Assembly (NCBI GenBank): GCA_003344405.1 | Contig: NOWV01000257.1 | Span: 1-64,000 of the forward strand | Length of the DNA stretch: 64,000 nucleotides | Reading direction: 5' to 3' | From: Trichoplax sp. H2 | Lineage: Eukaryota > Placozoa > Uniplacotomia > Trichoplacea | Part shown: piece by piece, positions 42,901 through 54,401 of the stretch | Layout of the letters: each line of letters starts with the position of its first letter | Position numbering within the stretch: the stretch's first letter is position 1 | Translations under genes and position numbers: made by a program | The notes under the pieces: model-generated | Database searches by the model: none | What the model saw: only the letters and a program-made list of their open reading frames with translations | What the model was told of the DNA's origin: nothing

Positions 42901-45900
42901 ATTGTTCTTCCTGTCGCTTCTTTCAGAATTTCCAACTAAATGGTAATAATTTTTAATCCAACAAATTAACGCAACGAATTAAATTATTTTTTCCGATGCC
43001 GTAGTTACCTATGCGTATATTAACTAAATTAATCAATATTATTATAACAATTATACTTTAACTGGGATAGTGACAACGATCTGCTAGTTTACATACATTG
43101 CTGGTACACCACTGTAATATTAAAGGTGCAATAATGCATAAAGTTATATAAATTCGGACAGAAAATTCCCAATTGGGTTCATATTCAATATGACGGCCAG
43201 AAACACGTTTGGAACTTTCCATGCCCTGAAAGATTCAAATACGAAGTATGTATCAGTTGAGTACAGGTTATAACAACAATATAGTTAAAATTAATCACAC
43301 AAATTTATCATCACCTCAAGTATGGATAACAATTTGAGATATTCATCAAAACCACGTAAAAATGCATGTTTTAAGTCATCAGTCCATGACTCTGCATCAG
43401 GTACTTGACTTAAGATATATCTGGAAAAGTCATTTAGTTGGACGAATTAAGATATCTAGTAAAACTACTTTATTGTATATTTTTGTACTATTTAATATGA
43501 ATGTCAATCAATACTATAAACCAAGCATAAGATCTAAATAGATAACTTACTTTACGTCTATTATCATATATTCTAATCTGGATAGTTCGTGAATTCGAAG
43601 TTGGGCTAGTCTTCCATCTCTTGCGGCAACTAAAAATGAAGTTTAAACATTAAATCTTAGTCAAATTCGACATCTCTAGAATTGAATTGACGAATATAGG
43701 CTGTAGATTTACAATGTTTTACCAGGATTTATACTAGGTTTAATTGCATTGCAAAACGTCGATAAAATTTTAGCCAAGCAATCATGTTCTATCACTAAGT
43801 AGCGCGACTAATAGGAAAATTTAAAAATTTTTCTTTAGTAAAACAAGGTTTATGTATTTAGCAGTAATATTCATGACGTTAAAAGTTATATTTCTCAAAT
43901 TTTGTCTTACCAATGAATTAGAAGTAAATAGCTGAACCGACATCGATGTGATCTGTATCATGAACAAAATAAGCGTAAATATGCGGATCAAACTTTGTAT
44001 TCCATTATGATTTGGAAAAAAAATTACCGATACTGAATGAAGATGATCGTCCTCTATGAAATCTTTCTGGATTTTAGCATACTCCTGCAACAGTAAAGAG
44101 AGCTTGATCAAATAAGGGACTTATGGCACACACTTTGTACTTTAGATTTCAATCCTTAATTAATGATGACCATTTAAACTTGAGCAATGCCTTACCTTTA
44201 CGTATAATACACTAAATTGATGTTTGAGATCAGAACTTCCTAAAATACTAAATAAAGAAACAATTATTATACAAGTAAGTATAGCATAGGAATAATACAG
44301 ACAAAAATAACATCATAAACCACATCATTACCATGCCATACACAATTGATGCCAAGCAGTTCTTGCATCTAAGTATACAGACCAAGTAGTAATTAATACT
44401 ATTTTCTGATATACAGGTAAATTATCACTAGTATCGATGAAATTTTAAATTCGATCATTACCCTTCCAAAGCTGTGTATCAGAATGTAATAGTATTTCTA
44501 AGTAGCTTTTATCAAAATGACTATTAGAGTCCATAGCAATTTTACCGAATAATAAAATCAAAGCACCTGTAAGTAAAATTAGAAGGATGCATCAGTCAAT
44601 AAATTATGTAGTTTTATTACCACTTCAATACCATTTAATTTTAGTGATAAGTAGCAAATGTATCTAGCATGCATGTAAAATTTTATTATTATCTGCCTAC
44701 TAGATGAAGATGTAAAATCATTCAGCCAATTAAGCAGGTTGATAGCCAATTCTTGATGTTCAAATAGAGTCGTATGTAATATCTTGATTACAAGCGGTTT
44801 AGCTCCTCTTATCGGTATATGAGGCAATTCTGAATTGCGCTATCAGAGTAATAGTTGCAATACGTAAGTCGAACTGGTAGTCGATTATTAACCATTATCG
44901 AGTAGCAATATTTGCTAATTGCAAAACGAATATAAAATACAATTGAATTTTATCATACACAACCTTTTGTATAATCCTTCGAATTCTGTTGCATTCAATA
45001 GCATCGCCAACTCCTATTCTCGCTCTACCCTATGGGTGTAAAGGATGGCAACAAATTAGGAATATAGTCACTATATAAAACACAAGTTGACGATTAAAGA
45101 ATACACGTATAAATCCTAACCGTTCGATCAACTATGCCAGCAATCTGAGACGCTTGCAGTTCAGTACAACTAATGGCCAATTGTAACTGTCTTATGACCT
45201 ATTTGATGATAACCATAACAATTATTGAAATAACTAGTAAATTTTACATGCAAATACAACTTTTAAGTTTGTCTACAGTCAACGAATTCGTTTTGTTGGC
45301 ACACCTCTTGATATGTATGGACTTCATCGTTATATAATGTAGTAACATATAGCGGTGGCAATGACCTATGAATATTGGATATGTTAAATATAGAATTAGT
45401 GCGCAAAAATGATACCCAAAAAAATAAAGTAGTCCAGGCTATTTTGTGTTATATGAAATAAACATCTAAAACACCACCAACATTTGAAATAATTCGGCAG
45501 GCATATCATCCGGACCATCATACAATAGCACCGTAATAGCATATCTAAGGACAGCATCAAATACTATTGAACATCTTCTTTCCACGTCAAGCGGTAATTG
45601 CACCTAAATCAATTGAATATCATGTTAGGACTAACATACTCTAGTACATTAATATTTCATATTTTTAAAGCGAGCTAAATGTAGTAGAAATACCAATAGC
45701 AATAATATTTGCGACAATATACTCGCATCATGATATACAAAGACTGCCATTCTCATCTCATAACCAATTTATATAGCATACCGGAGCTGCCTCAACATCA
45801 TTTGCTAGATGAAAATCGCATGCATATCCGGATTTCCAAGCTTCGGCATCACCACAATCGCAACATCCTGCGCCTCCTGCTGAGGTATGCATCTGTACAT

Positions 45901-48900
45901 ATAATTTATGTTGGCATATTAGAGGATCATTGTGATGTAAATATAATTTAATAATTACGCTGCTTTAGTTTTTACTCTCTATCCTGCTTTTACGGATATT
46001 GGGGATCTTTTTAAAATTATAATCGACTGAGTAATACTAGTATACAGTAATATTGTTAGCTACTAACCCGATAACGATGATCTTTATGAATACTGTTTTG
46101 AAAGCATTGATTACACATCACACAGGTAGGATCCATGGCACAATCCCTGATAAAGCAAATAAAGGATATAGTATACAAATAATTCGGTACTATTAGCATA
46201 AGATTAAACTATTGTAACAAAAATGCAGATGAATACCGAATGACGAGATTGTTAAAAAATATCAGAAACTTCAATTTTTTTTACAGATTATCAGTAATCA
46301 TCTACGTCGACATTGAATTGAATTAAAATAGACAAGACATTCACGTCGCTCTTACTAAAAGTTGAACTTTTATATAGCCTAATTTTACTAAAGTAAATCA
46401 TCGATGCAAGCATTATAAGCGATCAATACAGTCAGGATAGCCATTAATCAAGCTTTCTGCAGTGCTTAATACTCAATTTTTTTTTCTATCTTATTAATGT
46501 AAAATTTAATTTATCGATCATAAAATCAATGTTTTAGCATTAATAAAATAAACATAATAATATGATCTAACTCAATACCACTTTTTTTCTCCATAACAAT
46601 ACCGTTGCAGCGTACTGCACTATCTAATCGTGGAATGTAATATTTCGATAGTATAGCAGTCTAGCATACTATACAGAATGCGCCTTTTTTTATGCTCGAC
46701 TGATGATCAGGTGTGAAATCCTTGTACCAGGTTATTGCTAAACGCGATCTGTGGCATACTCAACGAACGCTGTGAGTTATCCCACGTCTAGCTTTCAATA
46801 GTATCGAGCATGTGACAGTGTAACGAATATAAAAAATTAAATGGATCATTTATTAAGTGATTCAATTCAATTCTAATTAAATGGAGCGAGTTATATTTGT
46901 TATAATCATCTTACTATACTACTGTACAGCGACAATGTCAATCTTATGCACAGCATGGCACGGTACGCCATCTATACTACTGTACAATTTCAATTGAGAA
47001 ATCTGCTTTGCAGTACATGATACACCAGTATTGCTGGCGCATGACAATTTCTATTGCAAAGTATTTTCCCATAGAGAAGATAAAATATTTAATCGTTTCA
47101 TTCTAATTTATTATTGCTATTCTTACTTTGTTATAGTTATACGTATAGATCATTGCGGCCTATCCGTAGAGTTTAATAGCGCTAAATTACGTAAACTATA
47201 GCCCCCCAAAGATTGAGTAAGTTTACAAGCTATTGAATATTGTACAGTTGAACAAACTTGATCAAGTGTATTGACTTGCAAAGGAAGTCTAAACTAATGT
47301 ACAGTATTTGTAATTCAATTTTTGCTCTATTCTATTCTTATATATTCAATTGAATTATAAGCATTGCTTGAGTACATTCATAATAATTCTATATTCAGAA
47401 TTATCCAACCTAATCGACTACTAAAACCCTGCAACTGGCGTAAGATGATGTCCACAAGCGATTGCAATTTACCAGTACAGTATATTATGCATAGGTTGTC
47501 TAACTCTTATCGTTTTCATTGACTTTTTATTTCAACTGTGGCATACTCTAATTGTATTTCGTTTGTACCGACTGTACTCAGTACTTTTCAGAAACGGTTT
47601 CAAGCAATAGAAAGTGGGTGTTTGCTGAGTCTTGACAAATGGCCGAGATCGGGTCTACTCGGTATTAAAGTTTACAAATAAATACTGTAAATAACTGATC
47701 CTAGCTTAGTGTCTGGTAAACGAAAAATAATAAAAAACAGTCAAGAAATTGTCGCGTCAGATTCTAGCATGGATTACAGAAGCAATTGTACTATAGTTTA
47801 TTACGGACAGAATTAAAACGGAAGGGAAAGTAAAAATCATTAAAAATAGTAACCGAAAACCCATCTGGTCTTGGTTATTACGATTAGTTTTAGTGCCATT
47901 ATCAACTCTATCTCAACATACAGAATATAGCAAATTCCTCCATTACCATGAACTACTACAGTACTGTCGACAGGCTTTATGGCATCATGTCGTACATCAC
48001 TTCCTGACTCTATAGATCTATCCAAGTATTCATGTGTCCTAGCCAACTATTTTAACCTACATGGAAGCATTGCACTAACAAGAAATAGGATAATACTTCT
48101 AGTCCGCTTATATGGTAGTAATTTTTGATATTGATGTTATAACTAAGAATAGAAAATAAAACATGTTGCAACAAGCCTCAATCTTGACTTGACTAATGTA
48201 TCGTTTTAGGAACTCTTTCAGAATGAGTAGAATATTGTCCCTTATTACACCAATAGTGTGCTGTCAAGAATGAACAATGATGCATCGTTTTAGGAACTGT
48301 TTCAGAATGAGCAGAATATTGTCCTTATTACACCAATAGTGTGCTGTCAAGAATGAACAATGATGCATCATTTTAGGAACTTTTTCAGAATGAGCAGAAT
48401 ATTGTCCTTATTACACCAATAGTGTGCTGTCAAGAATGAACAATGATGCATCGTTTTAGGAACTGTTTCAGAATGAGCAGAATATTGTCCTTATTACACC
48501 AATAGTGTGCTGTCAAGAATGAACAATGATGCATCGTTTTAGGAACTGTTTCAGAATGAGCAGAATATTGTCCTTATTACACCAATAGTGTGCTGTCAAG
48601 AATGAACAATGATGCATCGTTTTAGGAACTGTTTCAGAATGAGCAGAATATTGTCCTTATTACACCAATAGTGTGCTGTCAAGAATGAACAATGATGCAT
48701 CATTTTAGGAACTTTTTCAGAATGAGCAGAATATATGGTGCAGAATATTGTCCCTTATTATACCAATAGTAGTGTGTTGTCCAGAATCAACAAGGAAGTA
48801 TCATTGCGTGGATTGGAAAATATACGCGTACATAGAGTGAGTGCAGGGGAATCAATTTGTAGATACGATCAAACGAATTCAGTAAAACCAAATCTCTTCT

Positions 48901-50236
48901 CTAGACTCATAGTAACATTCGCTCATAACAGATTGTAAAAATAGACATGCGAGATGACATGGCAGAACTGATCAATGGAGAAAAAATAAAATATTATCGA
49001 ATTGCGTTTGTTGTAAAATTTTTAGATAACGGCTGAGAAATATTGGATTGTCCGATTTCTTCTAACTTACAAACTATAATGGTCCATGAACCAATTATAA
49101 TTATTAAATCTACTCTATACTTTGGTGGGTTAAACATTGGATTTACCCGCGACATACTGTATGTACGTGTATCATGTCCATCTTGTAAACATGCAAGCGC
49201 AAACAGTGCCGTACAGACGACGTGAAATTTTGCTTGATCAAGGCAGAATATGCGTCAATATGATCCGATATGATTATCCCATTGAATACCGATTGGGCTG
49301 ATGTCAAATCAAACGAGCTTGATGATTAACTAACTAACTATTCACTAGTCATCAGCTATTGAGTCAGTGATTGAAGTTTTACGCAGTTTATTATTTATAT
49401 AGTACAGTAATTTATCCCATTCATGTAGTCGTATCAGACTTTGCAATCCTACTTTGAACGATCGTCCAGCTGTTCAAATGGACAAATCTCATGTATACCT
49501 ACTATGTACTGCTACTATCCGTGATGGATCTACAATACGTTAAAGGATGTATGTATGATCCAACTAGAAATGATCTTTCGAGCGTTGATCAAGACGCTGT
49601 TGTAGAAAAGATGTGATTTTTTAGCTAGAACAAAGATGGGGGGCGATGATGTCTAATTAATGCAATGGTTAAGATGACACAGGTCTTTTCAGCAACAAGA
49701 TATTTTTCCTTATTTAGGCAATATGTAGAGTATGCTTTCGGTACTATTGATAGCGTAGGTCTAGTGTATCGAGTAGAAGGCATAAAAGCGCGATAGGAGA
49801 TGGATAGCAATGAAAATAATTATTTATGTTGATCATCATCATCGTCATCATCATAATAATACTGCATTACAAAATGGAATTTATTATTGACAGTGAATCT
49901 ACTCTTGCCATTGTAGAGTCCGACCATGCTATACCTGCATGTGTAAGTTGGTTCACCGGCGTTGAAAACTTTACCACATATTGCCGATTTATTACTAGTG
50001 CTCAGATAGTCTTTCAATTCTTTCATTTGTCCATTACTGATGAAGTAATCTAAAGGAGTTGTAAAATATCGGATGATATTCTCCGTCAACATGGACTTGA
50101 GATCGGGTGTCTTGTCGGCCAATAACGTATGTAAATTTTCCAAGTGATGGACAATCTTATCGCTTATTTGATTGTCCGAATAACCTGATGCATATTCTTG
50201 CAGCCATTTTCTGGCCACTAAATTGCTTGAATCCAT
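35772..50236 (-). CDS. UBR1/UBR2-type N-recognin E3 ubiquitin ligase, complete (49 exons)
   Basis: RING E3 of the N-degron pathway, binding destabilising N-terminal residues. Exons in gene order: 50236-49935, 46146-46068, 45892-45782, 45603-45482, 45365-45305, 45198-45121, 45029-44959, 44807-44701, 44566-44462, 44398-44332, 44235-44196, 44084-44028, 43952-43911, 43807-43723, 43629-43551, 43420-43315, 43225-43097, 42935-42842, 42729-42643, 42546-42485, 42398-42285, 42207-42142, 42021-41945, 41830-41794, 41676-41613, 41505-41378, 41286-41231, 41150-41048, 40958-40913, 40826-40590, 40482-40391, 40219-39984, 39531-39364, 39228-39182, 39067-38977, 38912-38754, 38668-38568, 38464-38383, 38290-38230, 38106-38019, 37889-37867, 37793-37433, 37383-37285, 37158-37077, 36984-36842, 36774-36672, 36465-36388, 36303-36031, 35916-35772. 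All phases join; total 5244 nt, 1747 residues (human UBR1 about 1749). Confidence 0.95.
38754..40219 (-). other. UBR1 exons 32-36: basic helical region and RING-H2
   Basis: Exon 32 encodes an Arg/Lys/Ala-rich helix with '[13 protein letters not shown]', a strongly conserved UBR1 segment. The RING ligands are split over exons 33-36: C1079, C1082, C1138, H1140, H1143, C1146, C1180 and C1183, a complete C3H2C3 set. It recruits the E2. The tiny exon 34 (47 nt) is required by phase and by length. Confidence 0.92.
46147..49934. other. UBR1 intron 1
   Basis: 3.8 kb with no second gene recognised. Holds the 83-bp satellite at 48201-48790 and scattered TACTGTAC/GTACAGTA motifs (for example 46920-46990, 47293, 47472). 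An A+T-rich stretch with several strong T-tracts lies around 46470-46600. Confidence 0.6.
48201..48790. repeat. 83-bp satellite, seven copies
   Basis: Units start near 48201, 48285, 48368, 48451, 48534, 48617 and 48700, each beginning 'tcrttttaggaac' and running through 'cagaatattgtcc', 'ttacaccaatagtgtgctgt' and 'gaatgaacaatgatgca'. Copies 2, 4, 5 and 6 are almost identical. Copies 3 and 7 share the same variant ('tcattttaggaactttttc'), which points to segmental copying by unequal exchange. The first and last copies are the most diverged. Confidence 0.95.
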
Positions 50237-51154
50237 GTTACCCCAACCTTTTACTGGCGACTATTTCTTGAATGATAGAAGTATCCTTGCCAACTCGGCG
50301 TTTACAAATCCAACAACGAAGAGGAACAGTATGGTCGGCTAGGTATCCACACTCTCTGCTTTAAGACAGTCGTAGCACAGTAGTATAAATAAATAAAAAA
50401 AAAATGATATCCAGACTTAGTAGTCATAGACAGTACAGCACCGTACTGACTTTGGATCGTTTGGGCTCGCTACGGCACGGCACGTCAACTACACAGTACC
50501 GGTTAACGTGTCCTGCGCGACAGTCCTCTTATTATGCTAGTACGATGAGCTTCCGTCAGTCTGTCATACCGGTACGAACTGATCGGAACCGGACCGTTCC
50601 AGACCATCACGGATTCTAGTAGTAGCGGTCCAGTACTGCACTAGATTTAGGTACTGTACAGTGTACAGTGTACAGTACTGTGAGAGGTACTGTACAGTTC
50701 GGCTATGACAAGACTTGTCTATCAGAAATGGTCTCTTTTCTCTTATTTTATTTTCAAAATCGCCAGTGCTAAAGAGTCCGTCGTGTGAATGGACCAATTC
50801 AGGAATGGAATTGAATAAAAAATATAAACAGAGAAATAAATCAAAAATGGATTGAAATCTCCATTTCTTACCACTCGGGTCCGATCGACTTCATACAGTA
50901 GTAAGTACTGTAGTAGACTGGACACTGTGCGCAAAATCATATCAGTCTTCGTCATAACCTCGTCCCTACTGGATTCTACTATTCTACCTAAAGGGAAAGG
51001 TGAAATATATTTTCCAAAGTCTTCCTTGGAGGAAGTTCCTCCTTTACCATCTCGTCATAAAATTTTTGCAGTATCCATAGCCACAGATAGAATTACGTTG
51101 ATTACATTATCGATCAACTGTACTGTTCGTACACGATATAGCAGTAGTTTTGCC
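50237..51154. other. Divergent promoter region between UBR1 and the zinc-finger gene
   Basis: About 0.9 kb separates the UBR1 start codon (-) from the candidate first exon of the zinc-finger gene (+). It contains a dense TACTGTACAGTGTACAG cluster at about 50650-50700 and further GTACTG motifs at 50435-50580 and 50905-50925. No convincing ORF. A shared bidirectional promoter is plausible but inferred. Confidence 0.45.
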
Positions 51155-51211
51155 ATGGAGAATGAAATCACCAAAGAACACAGTCCAAATACCGGTGAAT
51201 GTGTATCGGAT
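51155..51211 (+). other. Candidate first coding exon of the zinc-finger gene
   Basis: ATG in strong context (gccATGg) gives 'MENEITKEHSPNTGECVSD', then GTAAGT in phase 0, compatible with the phase-0 acceptor at 53325. Intron would be 2.1 kb. Chosen from signal quality only. An alternative first exon at 51794-51865 also fits the phase. Confidence 0.4.
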
Positions 51212-54200
51212 GTAAGTTTCGGATAGGTTGAATGATGCAATTATACTTGGTAGAAAATGAAGGAAATCAAAATTCCTTAACATTGTATATCCAAGTTAAT
51301 AGAAACTCTATTGATACAGTTGATACAGTAGATTCAATTTATAATGGGTACGAGTATAGTCCTATCTGACCAACGATGAAATTGGCCATGAATAAGAAGA
51401 ATGCAGACGATCACCTCATACAGTACTCTACCGAACTGTACACTGTACAGTAAGACATCGGCTAAGCATAACTGACTACAAGGATATTTTGCTTTCTTTC
51501 AATGGATCCTCATCGTTGATTGCTATACCAGTAATATTTGTAGTATCTACCCTGCCATCAAATTGTTGACTAATTACTGTACTATGAGACTTTATCAAAG
51601 CTGAGATAAAGAGGCAGATGATACTTGATTATACTAGACTAACATTGACTGATTATCTGTTATTTCTAATCTAATTGATCGCGTTGACTACGAAGATAGC
51701 GGTCGTAATAAAGCGTAATAGACTACCGTGTTATAGCAGAGTTTGCAATTGAGAACGTGTGTACTGTTCATTAAGGATAGTAAAAAGATTTTTATGGCTT
51801 ATCAAGATATTGCAACATTGTCAATTTGCAAACTCAAACATCAATGCCATGCACTCTTGAATTTAGTATCAACTCAAAGAGGAAAGACACTGCCCAAAAT
51901 ACAACTTTTCAGTCTTCATTCATTGAAGACTTAACCACTGTATTTATTTTTGTTATGATGACAATACCCTAGTAATGAACGAGTAATAAACGAGAATCTG
52001 CTCTAGGATGGTTAACTTAATAAGCAATTTCCTAATTTCTCGTATAAGATCATGAATATTCATTATAATGTCAATCCATCATTACTCTTTGATCGCTGAG
52101 AGAAATTCGAGATAATAAGGATGATTCTGGTATGCATGCACAATACCACTACACTAAGAACAAGGAGTGAGCATAGCGTGAGCACTTTGGCAGTTTATTA
52201 TTCGCTAGATGATGATTAAATAAAGTCGTAATTTTATCGAAATAGTGGGAGAATCGACTGGTCTATGATTCAACTATAATAAGGCGAGAGGGACCAGTTC
52301 CTTTCTCGCGATATGAGTCTTCATTAAACTTACAAATTCTGCGCACTAATACGCGAGAAAGCCCTTCAAATATTGCTTTTGGGATTAAATTACTCAATGG
52401 AACTACAGATACGTCAAGTAACTCATCAAATGAAGCTAGCTGTAAAATTTTAGTACAACATCCTGATGTTTTATAAAGCCTTTAGATGCAACGTGGTGGC
52501 AACCAATGACCTCTTAATGTTAGAGTTCAATACCCTTGGTGCCCTGAATAATTGAATCACTTTTTTTATTTATTTATTCAACCGATTTCACAATTACGAT
52601 TGCACTTACTCCATTCTAGTATCCATTCCTCATCCAGCTTGTAGCTTATACAATCATATTGACCGTCTTTACCCGCTAGTTATCACCCTAAATCGACATT
52701 TGCTTCAATTAGATTATGTACTGGTTTTAAAATAGTATGAGTAATTTGCCGTCGACATGCAGAATCACTGCAATTCAGAATTGATGACGTACGCTGTTGC
52801 GTTATTCTTCACAGAAAATAAAGATTACTGTTTGGATCCTACTTCTTCTACGGTACTGTAACTCCATTATTGAGACAAATTTTCCTCGTTATTCCTCCAA
52901 TGCCAACAGCGAACGCCGCAATATTGCAATTCTACCGAGTGATTTATCAAAATAGTGCAAGAACTTGATTCCTTTATTTCCAATACAATCTACTGTAGTA
53001 ACTATATTGTATAGCTTGTAAATTTATCCTACCAACAATATCTCATTTCCCGTAGTACCTATTCTATACTACCATAAACGACACCAACATTAAAAAAAGC
53101 ATTCTGACTATAATTAGCTACGAATTCGCAATCATAAAGACAATTTATTTTACTGACTATTATACCTACGCATACATCTATTCTACAGAAACCGGTAGAA
53201 GTTCTAAAGTCTATTGTAAAACCATTGCGAAATACATACTTTTAGCAAAGAAAGAATAGTAAGACAGTCTAATCTACTAATAGTACTATTGCAATGTTAA
53301 TGATATAATATTATTTTTATACAGCTATCGACCAAACTATGCGATCTAAAATCGACTCTAACAAGAGATGATACCACAGCAGAAGTTTTAGGTCTATCTT
53401 GTTACAAGTTGGTAGAAACTTTGGAAAAAGTGACGGAAAAAGTGGCAGTAGCTTCACGATCTAATACTGATTCAATACATAGCCAATCTAGAAAGGAGAC
53501 CTTACAAAATGTTCAGCATTTACAACAGGTCTTACATGATATTGCGGAACAACTTACTGCACAACTGTTTGTGATTAATCGTCAAATGCCTACCTTCAGA
53601 CATATCGTTTTATCACAGTTAACCTATTGGTCAACGATGTTGTTGAAATGCATTGGCAGCGAACTAGGAGACAGCGAAGAAATCGATTATGGCCAAACCT
53701 GTATTGCATTAGCAACGCTGCTCACTACTATTATTTCCCACGTTACTGCGTTTGCAACTGCAAATTACCAGGAGGAAGAGAATGAAGATGAAATATCGTG
53801 TACAAACGATGGCGAAGTTGCTCCGCAATCTTTGGCGAAAGAAATGGATATAGATTCAGATAACGCTGAGGAAATACCCAATCGTACCACAGAGGGAACA
53901 GAGCAAAGAGAGGAGACAGCTGCATTAAATGGCGAAATAGCTGGTGATGAGTCAGCATCGAACGTTCTAAAAACCGGTGGAGTCCAAAAATTTACCATTT
54001 ACAAAACGAAATATGATGCAAGCCGCAATCTAACTATGCACGCTAAAACTCATAATCTGAACGTTTTCGAATGCACAATTTGTAAAAAAACCTTCGATGC
54101 TAAACCTCAACTTTTATTACACGCTAAAGATATACACAAAAAGAAGAATCTGTTTGAATGCCACGATTGTACCAAGGCCTTTACAACAAGGCAAAGCTTG

Positions 54201-54401
54201 AAAGTACACACTAGAACTCATACGGGAGAAAAGCCGTACATTTGTGAATATTGTGCTAAAGCATTTTCTGTACTCTCTAATTTAAGACAGCATATTCGTT
54301 TGCATACAAATGAAAAACCGTATAAATGCAGTGACTGTGATTTATCTTTTCGCGTTAAGAGAAACTTAAGTAAGCATCAACAAAAGCATACAGATAGCTA
54401 A
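51155..54401 (+). CDS. C2H2 zinc-finger protein (nuclear, probably DNA-binding)
   Basis: The 3' exon 53325-54401 is firm: acceptor 'tatacag' at 53324, 358 codons and TAG/TAA-free until the stop at 54399. The N-terminal part is helical, then an acidic linker ('EEENEDE', 'DIDSDNAEE'), then five finger positions at the C-terminus. Finger 1 ('FTIYKTKYDASRNLTMHAKTH') keeps the two His but its Cys positions are Phe and Tyr, so it cannot bind zinc normally. Fingers 2-5 (CTIC, CHDC, CEYC, CSDC) are complete, with TGEKPY and TNEKPY linkers; finger 2 has H-x4-H. The best first exon is 51155-51211: GCCATGG context, 19 codons, phase-0 GTAAGT donor. I do not recognise a specific orthologue. Confidence 0.75.
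51212..53324. other. Intron or upstream region of the zinc-finger gene
   Basis: 2.1 kb without a firm exon. It contains a TACTGTACAG cluster at about 51420-51452 and the alternative exon candidate at 51794-51865. Otherwise I see no structure. Confidence 0.4.

Larger units (their letters stand above)
45305..50236 (-). other. UBR1 exons 1-5: UBR box and ClpS-like N-domain
   Basis: Exon 1 ends 'GEPTYTC', and exon 2 continues '[15 protein letters not shown]' and 'HKDHRYR'. Exon 3 has '[11 protein letters not shown]', so the zinc-binding UBR box spans residues about 87-155 with its Cys/His set intact; it binds basic (type 1) N-termini. Exon 5 carries '[11 protein letters not shown]' (residues 215-225), the hallmark of the ClpS-like N-domain that binds bulky hydrophobic (type 2) N-termini. 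The start ATG at 50236 precedes a 100-residue N-terminus of the expected length. Intron 1 (46147-49934) is the largest of the gene. Confidence 0.93.

Noticed and set aside
42710-42946. Plus-strand 78-codon ORF
   Set aside because: It is antisense to UBR1 exons 18 and 19, which fit the family and phase.
51794-51865. Alternative first exon for the zinc-finger gene ('MAYQDIATLSICK')
   Set aside because: Phase fits, but the donor (GTATCA) and start context are weaker than those at 51155-51211. Kept only as a possibility.
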